Positions 50,524 through 59,524 of a stretch of DNA of 64,000 nt are shown one piece after another (positions within the stretch are counted from its first letter, which is position 1; every line of letters begins with the position of its first letter). The DNA lies in NCBI GenBank assembly GCA_047602755.1, contig JBLKOM010000005.1, forward strand, positions 1 through 64,000, read 5' to 3'. The stretch comes from JACJVV01 sp047602755 (GTDB taxonomy: Archaea > Nanobdellota > Nanobdellia > Woesearchaeales > JACJVV01). Position numbers and translations under genes: made by a program. A model generated the notes under the pieces. That model was not told the origin of the DNA. It was given only the letters and a program-made list of their open reading frames with translations, and did not search any database.

Positions 50524-51578
50524 TGTTATCAATGCAAGTATATAAAGAACAACGTGTATGTATTTTAGTTGATGTTCAAAATATGTATTATTCTGCAAAA
50601 AATTTGTATAATTGTAAAGTTAATTTTAATGAAATATTAAAAGATGCTTTGAAAGGAAGAAAACTTATGCGTGCACTTGCTTATGTTATAAAAGCTGATG
50701 TTCGTGATGAACATAATTTTCATGATGCTCTTAATAAGATTGGTTTTGAAATTAAAAGCAAAGAATTACTAGTTTTTCATGGTGGAAACAAGAAAGGTGA
50801 TTGGGATGTTGGAATTGCTATGGATGCAGTTCGTGCTGCTGAAAAGGTTGATACTATAGTTGTAGTTTCTGGTGATGGAGATTTTAAAGAGTTATATGAA
50901 TATGTTAGAGGGAAAGGTTGTAGAATAGAGGTGATGGCTTTTGGAAAGACTGCATCTTCTTCAATAAAGGATTATGTTGATCATTTTATTGATATGGATA
51001 AATACACTAAGTATTTAATTCCTTTAAAACCTCAAAAGAATAATAATTCAAATAATAATAATAACAATAATAACAATAATTTTAACAACGGACATAATGT
51101 TAATTTAAATAATTCGAGTAATACAAATAATTCTCATAGTAAAGCTAATATGAATCATAAGAATGTTATTTCTAATATTTCTAATAATAATAAAAATAAT
51201 TCTAAAGTAAATGGTGATAATAAAAATAAAGGTAACAGAAATATTAATGAGAAAAATGATTCTAATACATTTGCTAATATCAATCAAGGAAATAAAGTAA
51301 TAAATCAAGATGATCAAGTTGTTACTGCAAATATTAGTGTTAATGGACAAGTAATGTCACCACCTAAGGTAAAACCAAAAACTGCTTCTAATATTTTTAA
51401 AAAACTGACTCATAGTTTTAAATCAAATCATAATCCAGTGGATAAAAATATAGGCTTAAATGCAGGAGTATCTATTAATAAGAAAAATGCATCTAATGGT
51501 GATCAAGATAGTACTTTGCTTCCTAAAATGAATTCAAATAAGCGAAAGAAGATTAAATTACCTTCGAAAAAGAATTAA
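50523..51578 (+). CDS. NYN-domain (PIN-like, LabA/DUF88) nuclease with Asn-rich tail
   Basis: 351 residues. The N-terminal 150 residues have the acidic metal site of NYN/PIN nucleases: VCILVDVQNMYYSAKNLYN, GDWDVGIAMDAVRAAEKV and VVVSGDGDFKELYEYVRGKG. From about 170 to 240 the tail is extremely Asn-rich (runs of Asn), followed by a Lys/Ser/Asn-rich region to the end (KRKKIKLPSKKN). The domain probably cuts RNA; the tail may be disordered and could mediate clustering. ATG 50523 begins at the last base of trxB's stop. Confidence 0.82.
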   Translation: MLSMQVYKEQRVCILVDVQNMYYSAKNLYNCKVNFNEILKDALKGRKLMRALAYVIKADVRDEHNFHDALNKIGFEIKSKELLVFHGGNKKGDWDVGIAMDAVRAAEKVDTIVVVSGDGDFKELYEYVRGKGCRIEVMAFGKTASSSIKDYVDHFIDMDKYTKYLIPLKPQKNNNSNNNNNNNNNNFNNGHNVNLNNSSNTNNSHSKANMNHKNVISNISNNNKNNSKVNGDNKNKGNRNINEKNDSNTFANINQGNKVINQDDQVVTANISVNGQVMSPPKVKPKTASNIFKKLTHSFKSNHNPVDKNIGLNAGVSINKKNASNGDQDSTLLPKMNSNKRKKIKLPSKKN

Positions 51579-51627
51579 AAATAAGACTAAATTAATATTA
51601 AAATATAAAATTTAAAAGGTATTAAAT

Positions 51628-51879
51628 ATGAAAGAAGTCAGTTTTTGTCCATATTGTGGTGCAAGTTCACATAAATTATTGAATTATCATGAGGATCAAA
51701 TATTTTGTCGTGATTGTAATACTTTTTTTAATTTAAATATGAAAAAATTGGTTTGTCCAAAATGTGATTCAGAGAAAATTGAAGATAGTGATTTTCCTAG
51801 TCCTGATGGCCAAGTTATTTTACAATGTAAACATTGTAAAAAAATGTTTACCGCTAAAGATTTACTTGAAAAAAATTAA
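51628..51879 (+). CDS. Double zinc-ribbon protein
   Basis: 83 residues with two CxxC pairs per half: FCPYCGASSHKLLNYH and IFCRDCNTFF (first ribbon), VCPKCDSEKIEDSD and LQCKHCKKMF (second). The pattern resembles transcription-associated zinc ribbons (TFIIB/TFS-like). The specific function is unknown. Weak SD (AAAAGGT) before ATG 51628; codons match its neighbours. Confidence 0.7.
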   Translation: MKEVSFCPYCGASSHKLLNYHEDQIFCRDCNTFFNLNMKKLVCPKCDSEKIEDSDFPSPDGQVILQCKHCKKMFTAKDLLEKN

Positions 51880-52039
51880 TCTAATTGTTTTTTATTGTTT
51901 TTTATTTTTATAATCATGATTGTGTATTTGATATATAAATTGCAAATCCAAAACATTTATAAATGTCCTAACTGATATTATATTAAATAATTAATATAAA
52001 ACTATATGCATGAAATCATATATTAATGAAGGTGTCACA

Positions 52040-52459
52040 ATGAAGAAGATACTTAACAAAGTTAAAGGAATTTTTTCAAGTCCAGAGGACTATGAAGAAG
52101 TAGAAGAACAAGAATTAGGTAAAGAAGGGGATTATGTTGAGATTGATTCTGATTCTATAAAAAAAAATAAGAAAAAAGTTATTGTAAAAACTTATTTTTT
52201 GGATGATTTTGAAGGAATTAAAGACATTCTTGATGATTTACGTGAGGGAAATACAATTGCTTTAGTTAATATTAAACCATTGAAAGAAAAGGATATTATT
52301 GAATTAAAAAGAGCAATTAATAAGCTTAAAAAAACCTGTGATGCTATTGAAGGTGAAATTGCTGGTTTTGGAGAAGATTATATTGTTGTTGTCCCTGGAT
52401 TTGCAAAAATACATAGAAGCAAGCAAACTTCTGATGTAAAAGAAGAATCAAAAGATTAA
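52040..52459 (+). CDS. sepF: SepF-like cell division protein
   Basis: About 139 residues: an N-terminal amphipathic helix (MKKILNKVKGIF), an acidic linker, then the SepF (DUF552) fold (VIVKTYFLDDFEGIKDILDD, GNTIALVNIKPLKEKDIIEL, ELKRAINKLKKTCDAIEGEI, FGEDYIVVVPGFAKI). SepF anchors FtsZ to the membrane in many archaea and bacteria. ATG 52040, with GGTG upstream, matches the amphipathic start; a longer frame begins at ATG 52010. FtsZ is at 24455-25525, unlinked. Confidence 0.88.
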   Translation: MKKILNKVKGIFSSPEDYEEVEEQELGKEGDYVEIDSDSIKKNKKKVIVKTYFLDDFEGIKDILDDLREGNTIALVNIKPLKEKDIIELKRAINKLKKTCDAIEGEIAGFGEDYIVVVPGFAKIHRSKQTSDVKEESKD

Positions 52460-52506
52460 CAGTTTTCTTTTATTTTTTATTAATAGTTTTTTTTGGATTA
52501 TACAAG

Positions 52507-55500
52507 ATGATTATGATATTAAATTGTAAAAATATATTTTCTGAATTTTTTATTAATTATATTACTTTTTTTTTAGGTGATCGTTTTTTTAAAAAATATT
52601 TTCTTATTTTTTTAGGATTTTTGTTATTCTTATTTTTACCTAGTGTAAATGCTTCTGTTGTACTTTCTAATTTTAATGAATCTTACACTCAAGATTTCTC
52701 ATCATTTACTGATCTTCCATCCTTACCTCTTGGTTGGTATATTGATGATTATAGTTACATTGGTAATTTTGGTTCTGGGACTGCGGGTGGTATAAGAGGG
52801 GATGGTGTACTTGGTTTTCAATTAACTGGTGCAAATGATACATTTACTGCAGCATTAAATATTACTAATGATATTGGTTTACCTATAACTAATCTTAACA
52901 TTTCTTATTTAGGTAAAGTAGCAAGAACAACTGTTGGTCATCCTATGTGGGTAGTTGATATTGATGGTGTTATTGTTCCTGAGTTAGAATACTCAACTGC
53001 AGCTGGAGAAGATGAATTTAAGACTGTTGTTTTAACAAATTTAAATATTCCTCATGGTTCATCTTTTACTGTATCTTGGTTTACAACAATTGAAGGTACA
53101 TCTGGGATTAGGAGGCAAATAGGTATAACAGATGTTGAGATTTATGCTTTTACTGATGATATTAGTATACCAATTTTATTGATTAATGAAATTAATTTGT
53201 CTCCAAGTTTAGATTTTAGTAATTTTGGTGTCTATAATGTTTCAGCTCATGTTAATAATTCTTCAGAAATAGATAATGTTTTTTTGAATATTTCAGTAAT
53301 TAATGGTGATAATAATCATTGTTGGAGTTATTATGTTAATGGTTCTTGTAATTCTAATACTTTAGAATATACAATGGATTATTTTTTATCTGATAATTTG
53401 TGGAAGAAAACTCATATTTATCCAGATGATATCTATCCTGAGATAACATTTGCAACATCTGATATTACTTGGTTTAATGAACCATCTGAGAGCCCAATTT
53501 GGTCTGGTAATTATCATATTTTTAATTTTTCTAATCCATTCTCTGTAGTTGATAATATGGCTTTTTGGCTTGAATTTAATGCAGTCCCGATTTCTGTTAA
53601 TTCATCTCCATTATATGTTTATATTGTTGCTAATGGTTCAAATGGTATACCATTAGATTATTTTACTGAAGATTGGACAGATAAACCTTATACACAGCTT
53701 GTTGCAACTTATTCTAGCTCACACTTGTTTCATCATACTCATACAAATAATTCTTCACATTTTTTGGTTGCATTATCAACAGATGAGAATGGTAATATAG
53801 GTATTAATGATTTGGATTTAGCAGATAATTTTTTAGTTGTTTTATATAATCCTGAAGTAAATGTGAATTCTGGCTGGCTTTTACGTTATCATGATGAGTT
53901 ATTGTGTTCTAATCATAATGCCTGGTTTTCATCTTATTATCTATCAAATGAATGGTCTATACCAAATAATCGTGCAGGTTGTCCTGATGTTCATGTACAC
54001 ATTGCAAGAAGTAATGATTTGATTAAGGATGGTATTAATTTAACAATTTCTGCTATAGATATATATGGTAATACTTCTACCTCTTTTGCATCTTTTTTTT
54101 ATGGAAATTTAACAAATTTAGAACCGAACCCTACATCTGTAATATCTCCTTTACCTTCAGGAATTTATAATGGTATTTTAGATATTAGATGGAATCCTTC
54201 TTTTGATCCAAATAATGATATTTTAAATTATAGTTTATTTTTATTGAATAGTGATAAAACAATTAATGAAAGTTTAGTTCAAAATACTACTTTATTAGAT
54301 TATCAATTAGATACTACTGAAATTGAAGATGGTTTTTATAATCTTCTGTTGGTTGTATGTGATTCTGAATTTTGTATTAATTCTTCATTAGGAAATAATT
54401 TTTTGATTAATAATACTATTCAATTACAATCTTTGATTGATATTTCTTTTTTTTCTAATAATACTCTAAATTCCTCCTCAACTTCTGTTGGTGATAGTAT
54501 AATTTTAATGTTTAATTCTTCTGATGACTTAATTAATACTCAAGTCTTTTTTTATTCAGGAGGATATCTTGTTAATGGTGATGTAGATATAAAATATATT
54601 AATGGTTCATATGTAGCTAGGTATATAATTTCTTCTTTTGATTTAATTGGTAGTATTAGTTTTGAGATAATTGCTGATAATCTTGATCAAGTATATACTA
54701 ATAGTTTAGTTGATAATTATGTTTTTAATCAAGGTTTTTCACATTCTAATGCTAACAAAATAATGATTAGTTTTGATAATCCTGAGTTTTGGCAATCAGG
54801 AAGTGGTGGACTTAATTCTTATCAAAGTGATCATATTTATATTAAAGATAACTGGTTTTTTTCAGGTGGACCTGCTCTTAGAGAGACTACTACTTTTAGA
54901 AATGGTTATCCTGGTGCTTTTGGTAACTATTCGTGGCGTTTACAAAATGAAACATCTGTTGAATGGTATGCTAATTATACTGGTAATAATACTTTTTCAG
55001 GTTTTGGTTTTTCAGTTCGAAGATGGAATTCATTTCCAGAACCAAATCGTTCAATATTTTTTAGTTATGATAATAGTGGTTATATAGACACTGGTTTAAG
55101 AATTGATAACACTTTTTTGAATGATAGTAATGCTTGGTTAATATATAATTTTATTTTTGAAGATCCTATTAGTTTTATGGATGATTTTAGTGTTCTTATT
55201 CAAGGTGATGATAATAGTGAGCGTATTATTATTGATGATTTCTTTTATTATGTATTTGACGAAATAGTTATTATAAATGATTCTGTTAATAATATTTCAA
55301 ATTCTAGTCGAAAAGTTTATAGTTCAAATAATTTAGAATTATTTATTTATGAAAATTGTAATTCTAATACTTTAGATTTATTCTTTGAATCATTGTCTTC
55401 ATATAATATACATACTATGCATATCTCTTTATCTGAAGTTACACGTAATGATGAAACTATTTTGATTAATAAACATATTATTAATCATTTTCCATCAGAT

Positions 55501-55851
55501 CGATTTTATTATTCTATTAATTCAAGTTTGTTTAAAGAATCTGAAGCTTATATACTGAATTTTGATGTTCAAGGATTTTCTAAAATAGAATACATCTTTA
55601 ATTATTCAGGTTGTGATATTAATATTCCTCAGATAGATAAAAAGGATGATGATACTAATATTTCTTTAGATGATTTTGTTCAGAATAATGTCTCTACTCG
55701 ACCTATCTTCAACGAATTTAGTGACAATAATATTTCGCCTAGTGATTTTAATAATATTTTAAGAAGTATAAGTTTTTGGCTTATTTTAGTTATACTAATG
55801 GTTGTAGCAGTATTTTTTTATATGAAATCATATTCTAAAAAGTATAAATAA
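52507..55851 (+). CDS. Giant cell-surface protein with N-terminal signal and C-terminal membrane anchor
   Basis: 1,114 residues. A hydrophobic signal/anchor lies at about 30-50 (FLIFLGFLLFLFLPSVNAS). The ectodomain is rich in Asn, Ser, Thr and beta-strands, with many potential N-glycosylation sequons (NxS/T), jelly-roll-like segments (IGNFGSGTAGGIRGDGVLGF; GGLNSYQSDHIYIKDNWFFS) and an Fn3-like stretch near 520-610 (VISPLPSGIYNGILDIRWNP). A single C-terminal helix (about 1085-1105, FWLILVILMVVAVFFYM) and a basic tail anchor it. It probably serves as a surface-layer component, adhesin or receptor; no family was recognised. Confidence 0.7.
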   Translation: MIMILNCKNIFSEFFINYITFFLGDRFFKKYFLIFLGFLLFLFLPSVNASVVLSNFNESYTQDFSSFTDLPSLPLGWYIDDYSYIGNFGSGTAGGIRGDGVLGFQLTGANDTFTAALNITNDIGLPITNLNISYLGKVARTTVGHPMWVVDIDGVIVPELEYSTAAGEDEFKTVVLTNLNIPHGSSFTVSWFTTIEGTSGIRRQIGITDVEIYAFTDDISIPILLINEINLSPSLDFSNFGVYNVSAHVNNSSEIDNVFLNISVINGDNNHCWSYYVNGSCNSNTLEYTMDYFLSDNLWKKTHIYPDDIYPEITFATSDITWFNEPSESPIWSGNYHIFNFSNPFSVVDNMAFWLEFNAVPISVNSSPLYVYIVANGSNGIPLDYFTEDWTDKPYTQLVATYSSSHLFHHTHTNNSSHFLVALSTDENGNIGINDLDLADNFLVVLYNPEVNVNSGWLLRYHDELLCSNHNAWFSSYYLSNEWSIPNNRAGCPDVHVHIARSNDLIKDGINLTISAIDIYGNTSTSFASFFYGNLTNLEPNPTSVISPLPSGIYNGILDIRWNPSFDPNNDILNYSLFLLNSDKTINESLVQNTTLLDYQLDTTEIEDGFYNLLLVVCDSEFCINSSLGNNFLINNTIQLQSLIDISFFSNNTLNSSSTSVGDSIILMFNSSDDLINTQVFFYSGGYLVNGDVDIKYINGSYVARYIISSFDLIGSISFEIIADNLDQVYTNSLVDNYVFNQGFSHSNANKIMISFDNPEFWQSGSGGLNSYQSDHIYIKDNWFFSGGPALRETTTFRNGYPGAFGNYSWRLQNETSVEWYANYTGNNTFSGFGFSVRRWNSFPEPNRSIFFSYDNSGYIDTGLRIDNTFLNDSNAWLIYNFIFEDPISFMDDFSVLIQGDDNSERIIIDDFFYYVFDEIVIINDSVNNISNSSRKVYSSNNLELFIYENCNSNTLDLFFESLSSYNIHTMHISLSEVTRNDETILINKHIINHFPSDRFYYSINSSLFKESEAYILNFDVQGFSKIEYIFNYSGCDINIPQIDKKDDDTNISLDDFVQNNVSTRPIFNEFSDNNISPSDFNNILRSISFWLILVILMVVAVFFYMKSYSKKYK

Positions 55852-55899
55852 ACTTAGTTTACTTTATTTAATATATTTTTTATGTTTTGTTGAATTTTT

Positions 55900-56496
55900 C
55901 TAATTTTTTAATTTGTTATGTTCCTCTACTGCAATTTTCCAGTCAGATGGCAGATTAATGTATTCTCCCAGTATTATTTTATCATAAGCCATTCGCATTT
56001 GTTTTGCAGCATCTAAATAATTCATTTTACCTGTGTTTGTTCCCATGGCAGGTAATGATACTGTTTTAATTGTTTGATTAGGTATATTATGATGATATAC
56101 TGCAATTAATGCAGCTCTTGTTGCTAGGTAAACATTTACACTATTGTCTAACCTCATTGGAACACGCATTGTTGGTGAGCTTATAAGATACGGAATTTTT
56201 GGATTAAATGTTTCAATGATTAATGCATTTCCAACAGGTACCTCACCAAAGTAAAATGCTTTAATTTTTTCTTGAACTCTTTCTTCAAGATTATTACCAA
56301 AGTAATCGCACATTGCTTGGTCTAAACCAGCATCCATAAGTCCAAAAGAATTTGCAGATGTTACAATAGCATCAGTTTTTTCATCAAAAATATTCCCAAG
56401 AATAACTCTTACTTTCTCTTTATCTTTAAACTCTTGTTTCCACGCATCGTACATTAATTGGTCGTTCGTACATAATTTAACATTAATCATATACAT
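55900..56496 (-). CDS. Macro domain protein
   Basis: 198 residues: after an N-terminal strand (MYMINVKLCTNDQL), VRVILGNIFDEKTDAIVTSA leads into SANSFGLMDAGLDQAMCDYF, and the second ligand loop is VSLPAMGTNTGKMNYLDAA. These are the ADP-ribose-binding loops of macro domains, here in a phage/bacteria-type variant. It may bind or hydrolyse ADP-ribose derivatives. TATTTATAA near 56514-56522 gives a leaderless start near ATG 56496 or 56490. Convergent with the giant surface protein. Confidence 0.82.
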   Translation of the reverse strand: MYMINVKLCTNDQLMYDAWKQEFKDKEKVRVILGNIFDEKTDAIVTSANSFGLMDAGLDQAMCDYFGNNLEERVQEKIKAFYFGEVPVGNALIIETFNPKIPYLISSPTMRVPMRLDNSVNVYLATRAALIAVYHHNIPNQTIKTVSLPAMGTNTGKMNYLDAAKQMRMAYDKIILGEYINLPSDWKIAVEEHNKLKN

Positions 56497-56587
56497 AGAA
56501 GTTTTGTTGCAATTATAAATATATTTATTCTTAAATTTACGTTTACTTTATTTTTTATGTCTTTATTTAATTGAATATACTTTCATA

Positions 56588-56597
56588 ACATTTAAAT
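56588..56597 (+). promoter_or_regulatory. TATA-like box before the small membrane protein at 56620
   Basis: ACATTTAAAT lies 23-32 nt before ATG 56620, consistent with a leaderless transcript. A second TA-rich motif (CTTATAAAG) is too close to the start to serve. Confidence 0.35.
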
Positions 56598-56619
56598 GGT
56601 AACGATATACTTATAAAGT

Positions 56620-57012
56620 ATGAATTTTAAAGAAATCTGGAAAAAAAGTGGATTTTGGAGTGCCGTTTTATCAGCTATAATGCTTTTTTTAGGCACAATA
56701 GGGGCTATAATGCTTGCTTTTGGAACTTGCGTTTTTTGTCTTTCAGCAATTGCTGCGTTTTTGCTTGCTGTCTTTGGAATAAATCAAGGAGTTTTAGTAG
56801 ATTTTAATATCTGGTTTTTAGGATTTGGTATATTCTTTGGTGTTTTAAGTGTTTATTTATTCATGAAAAGATCAAAATGTAAAGATGGCCAATGTAAAGT
56901 TAATTTTTCTAAAACTCATGTTGTTACTCATAATAATAGTAAGAAAAAAACCCCTATTAAAACTAGCAATAAAAAGTCTAAAAGAAAAAAAAGATCTAAT
57001 TTTAAAAAATAA
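56620..57012 (+). CDS. Small membrane protein with basic tail, unknown
   Basis: 130 residues: two closely packed helices (about 12-34 and 38-58; AIMLFLGTIGAIMLAFGTCV and FCLSAIAAFLLAVFG) and a third (about 66-84), with a Cys pair (CVFC) in the first turn, then CKDGQC and a strongly basic tail (KKKTPIKTSNKKSKRKKRSN). The short two/three-helix fold with vicinal Cys recalls small metal-transport proteins (MerT-like), but the match is weak. Confidence 0.5.
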   Translation: MNFKEIWKKSGFWSAVLSAIMLFLGTIGAIMLAFGTCVFCLSAIAAFLLAVFGINQGVLVDFNIWFLGFGIFFGVLSVYLFMKRSKCKDGQCKVNFSKTHVVTHNNSKKKTPIKTSNKKSKRKKRSNFKK

Positions 57013-57144
57013 TAATATCTTACCTATACAACTTATCTATAAATGTTATGTATTTTTGTTCTTGAGTTATTATTGATTTAGTATATAAATAACCAATTCT
57101 ATATTTTATTTAGAATTATTTGTGATAATACGGAGGTGTTTGTG

Positions 57145-57252
57145 ATGGATAATTCAAGTAGTTGCATAAGATATATTGATGGGTCATATGGTAGAATGGA
57201 AGTAGATATGGCTAAATTTTTAGAATGTGATAAGTTTGCTTTGATTGATTAA
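57145..57252 (+). CDS. 35-residue microprotein behind a perfect SD
   Basis: ATG 57145 to TAA 57250-57252 encodes MDNSSSCIRYIDGSYGRMEV (residues 1-20) followed by 15 more residues (DMAKFLECDKFALID), with two Cys. GGAGGTG at 57132-57138 is a full-length SD match 6 nt before the start, so translation is well supported. A T-rich run follows the stop and the convergent radical SAM gene ends 32 bp away. There is no membrane segment. The product is unknown. Confidence 0.55.
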   Translation: MDNSSSCIRYIDGSYGRMEVDMAKFLECDKFALID

Positions 57253-57283
57253 ATATTTTTATTTTTTATTTTATTTTTTTGTG
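57253..57283. terminator. T/A-rich convergent terminator
   Basis: ATTTTTATTTTTTATTTTAT lies between the microprotein and the convergent radical SAM gene. Oligo-T on the plus strand should terminate the plus-strand transcript; no hairpin is seen. Confidence 0.3.
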
Positions 57284-58522
57284 TTAGCATTTAGCAACTA
57301 TCATGTTATGTTTGCTTTGAATTACTTTTGTTTTGACAATACCTTTTTCGGGATTACATCCTATTACAGCTACTGCTCTGTTTCCTAATGGTGTTTCAAA
57401 AATACCTAATCTATTATGTTTGTATCTTCCATAACATAAAATTTTAACAGAAATTTTTTCATCTTTTTTACATACTGTAGGTAATTCAGGTGTTTCTTTT
57501 ATTTTACCAAAGTTATGTAAAAGTTTATAATTAGTTTTGGCTTCAATTTGACGTAGTTCTTTGAAAAAATCTTCCCAAGATTGTTCTTTCCCTGGATTTC
57601 TTCCTTTTTTATTTTTACAGAACTTCTGAATTGCAACTCTTAATTCTTCTTTATCTTTATTTTTTGATAATTCTTGTGCTAATTCAATTATTTTTATCAT
57701 TTCATCTGTATTCATCCATGATAATAAAACAGGAGTTATTGATATTTCTAATTTCTCAATTGCGTATTCAAGATTTTTTTTTACTATATTTATATTATAA
57801 CTTTCTCCCATCATTTTTTTGCTCATTTCTTTGCTTACTCCTGAAATTGACACTGAAAGTTTTATAGGTTTACTATGGGATGTTTTTATTTGATGTAACT
57901 TATCGACAAGTGCTTTGTTAAGTAATAATCCATTTGTTATTATTGTTATATCTTTTACATAATTAATTCGTAAAGTTAAATCACATAGCTCAGCTAGTTT
58001 TGAATAAAGGGTTGGTTCTCCGTGAGGATTAATCCATATTGAAATCCCAGGGGTATCTTTAAAGTGTAATAATTTATTGATTTCATCTACTAAATAATTA
58101 ACATCAACTATAAAATCTACACTTTTTTTTGAACTTGGTCCTTCATCGACTGAGCAAAAGACACAATCTGCATTACAATTAGTGATTGGTTTTATTTCAA
58201 GCATTTCACTTCCTTTGTCTAATATCCCTAAAAAATTTAATCCCATCATTGGAAGACCTAAATCTTCATCAACAAATATTGCTTTGTTACCATTTAATGA
58301 ATATGTTAAATCTTTTTTGTACTTTCTTATGAGTCTCATTATTTTTTTTTCTGCTCTTTCATCAGGATATTTCGATAAAACTATTTTGCCGTCTTTTATT
58401 TCATAAGGTCCTAATTCTTCTAGGATTTCTTTTGTTGAGAATTCTTTGTGAAAATATTTATACAATTTAACAATAACTTTATCTTTTTCTTGGATGAATG
58501 TTAAGTCTTCATATTTTAGCAT
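57284..58522 (-). CDS. Radical SAM protein, unknown target
   Basis: 412 residues. The N-terminal 100 residues form a helical region (EDLTFIQEKDKVIVKLYKYF). The radical SAM core starts at KPITNCNADCVFCSVDEGPS, with CxxxCxxC binding a [4Fe-4S] cluster; GISIWINPHGEPTLYSKLAE follows. The C-terminus (VKILCYGRYKHNRLGIFETP, then AVIGCNPEKGIV) looks like a TRAM-like beta domain, typical of RNA-modifying radical SAM enzymes. The reaction is unknown. Confidence 0.85.
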   Translation of the reverse strand: MLKYEDLTFIQEKDKVIVKLYKYFHKEFSTKEILEELGPYEIKDGKIVLSKYPDERAEKKIMRLIRKYKKDLTYSLNGNKAIFVDEDLGLPMMGLNFLGILDKGSEMLEIKPITNCNADCVFCSVDEGPSSKKSVDFIVDVNYLVDEINKLLHFKDTPGISIWINPHGEPTLYSKLAELCDLTLRINYVKDITIITNGLLLNKALVDKLHQIKTSHSKPIKLSVSISGVSKEMSKKMMGESYNINIVKKNLEYAIEKLEISITPVLLSWMNTDEMIKIIELAQELSKNKDKEELRVAIQKFCKNKKGRNPGKEQSWEDFFKELRQIEAKTNYKLLHNFGKIKETPELPTVCKKDEKISVKILCYGRYKHNRLGIFETPLGNRAVAVIGCNPEKGIVKTKVIQSKHNMIVAKC

Positions 58523-58590
58523 AATAATAGATTGTGTTATGCCTATTTAAGATTTTCGTAGTTTATTTCATCTATTTTATTAATACTCTA

Positions 58591-59070
58591 TTAAATCTTT
58601 TTTGTGTATAATACAGAAGTAGTATTGCCGTTTTTATAACCATAATAACCTTTGAATTCATTAATATATTTATAACCTATTTTTTCATAAAATGCTCTTG
58701 TTTTTTTCATATTTTTATTTGTATATAAACATACTTTTCTAAATCCTTTTTTTTTAGCATATGTTTCTATAAATTTCACTAATTTTTTTCCAATGCCTTT
58801 CTTTTGATACTTTTTTCTAATGGCAAGCCAATAGATTTCACAATGATTATGCCCTGGAAAGAAAGGTTTTAGTGTAATATATCCAACTAATATATTATTG
58901 ATTTTATAGCCAAAAAAGATTTCTTGTTTTTTTTGGAATCTTTTAATAATTCCTTTTTTCATAGTTTGCTTAGAAATATTTTGTTTTTTCTCATATTGGT
59001 GTTCTGATTCATAATCTATCTCGCTAAGTATTTTAGTATGACCTTTATTTAATTTAATTATTTTATCCAT
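58591..59070 (-). CDS. GNAT-family N-acetyltransferase
   Basis: 159 residues with the acetyl-CoA site YWLAIRKKYQKKGIGKKLVK (QKKGIG pyrophosphate loop), preceded by FGYKINNILVGYITLKPF and followed by VCLYTNKNMKKTRAFYEKIG. The acceptor is unknown. ATG 59070. It is one of several small single genes in this region and is divergent from the DUF4346-like gene. Confidence 0.88.
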   Translation of the reverse strand: MDKIIKLNKGHTKILSEIDYESEHQYEKKQNISKQTMKKGIIKRFQKKQEIFFGYKINNILVGYITLKPFFPGHNHCEIYWLAIRKKYQKKGIGKKLVKFIETYAKKKGFRKVCLYTNKNMKKTRAFYEKIGYKYINEFKGYYGYKNGNTTSVLYTKKI

Positions 59071-59162
59071 ATTTTTGTTCTTTTTTTTGTTTATATAAAT
59101 TTGATTCTATTTTTATAGCAAATTTCATTAAATTTTTATATTGAATCTATTTTTGTGGTATA

Positions 59163-59483
59163 ATGAATAAAGTAAAACCAAAATTGCATGTCGATTGTAA
59201 AGAAATTGAAGCAAAAGGCAGTCTTTTTAGACTTGATCCTGCAGGTTATGTTCTTATACGTATTAATTATGAAACAAATCAGTTGGAAATTGGTTTTTGT
59301 CGTAAAGATAATATTGTTGAAGTTTTAGTAAAAGGTAAAAATCCTCGAAAAATATATCAATCATTTGTAAAAAATATTCCAACATTATATCCAGAGCATT
59401 ATTCTTATATAGGATATGAATTAGGAAGAGCTTATTATTCTTATAAATATAATAAACCATATGTTCAAGATGATGATGATTGA
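59163..59483 (+). CDS. DUF4346-like stand-alone protein
   Basis: 106 residues: GSLFRLDPAGYVLIRINYET, then a C-terminal helix SYIGYELGRAYYSYKYNKPY ending VQDDDD. The segment GYVLIRI...YIGYELGRA..SYKYNKPYVQDDD resembles DUF4346, usually fused to dihydropteroate synthase-related proteins in methanogens and cyanobacteria. The expected catalytic partner is absent, so its function is unclear. AATTTTTATATT near 59131-59142 fits a leaderless ATG 59163. Confidence 0.55.
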   Translation: MNKVKPKLHVDCKEIEAKGSLFRLDPAGYVLIRINYETNQLEIGFCRKDNIVEVLVKGKNPRKIYQSFVKNIPTLYPEHYSYIGYELGRAYYSYKYNKPYVQDDDD

Positions 59484-59524
59484 TTTGATAAATATTTATA
59501 AAATACTTTTCTAATTATTTTTTT

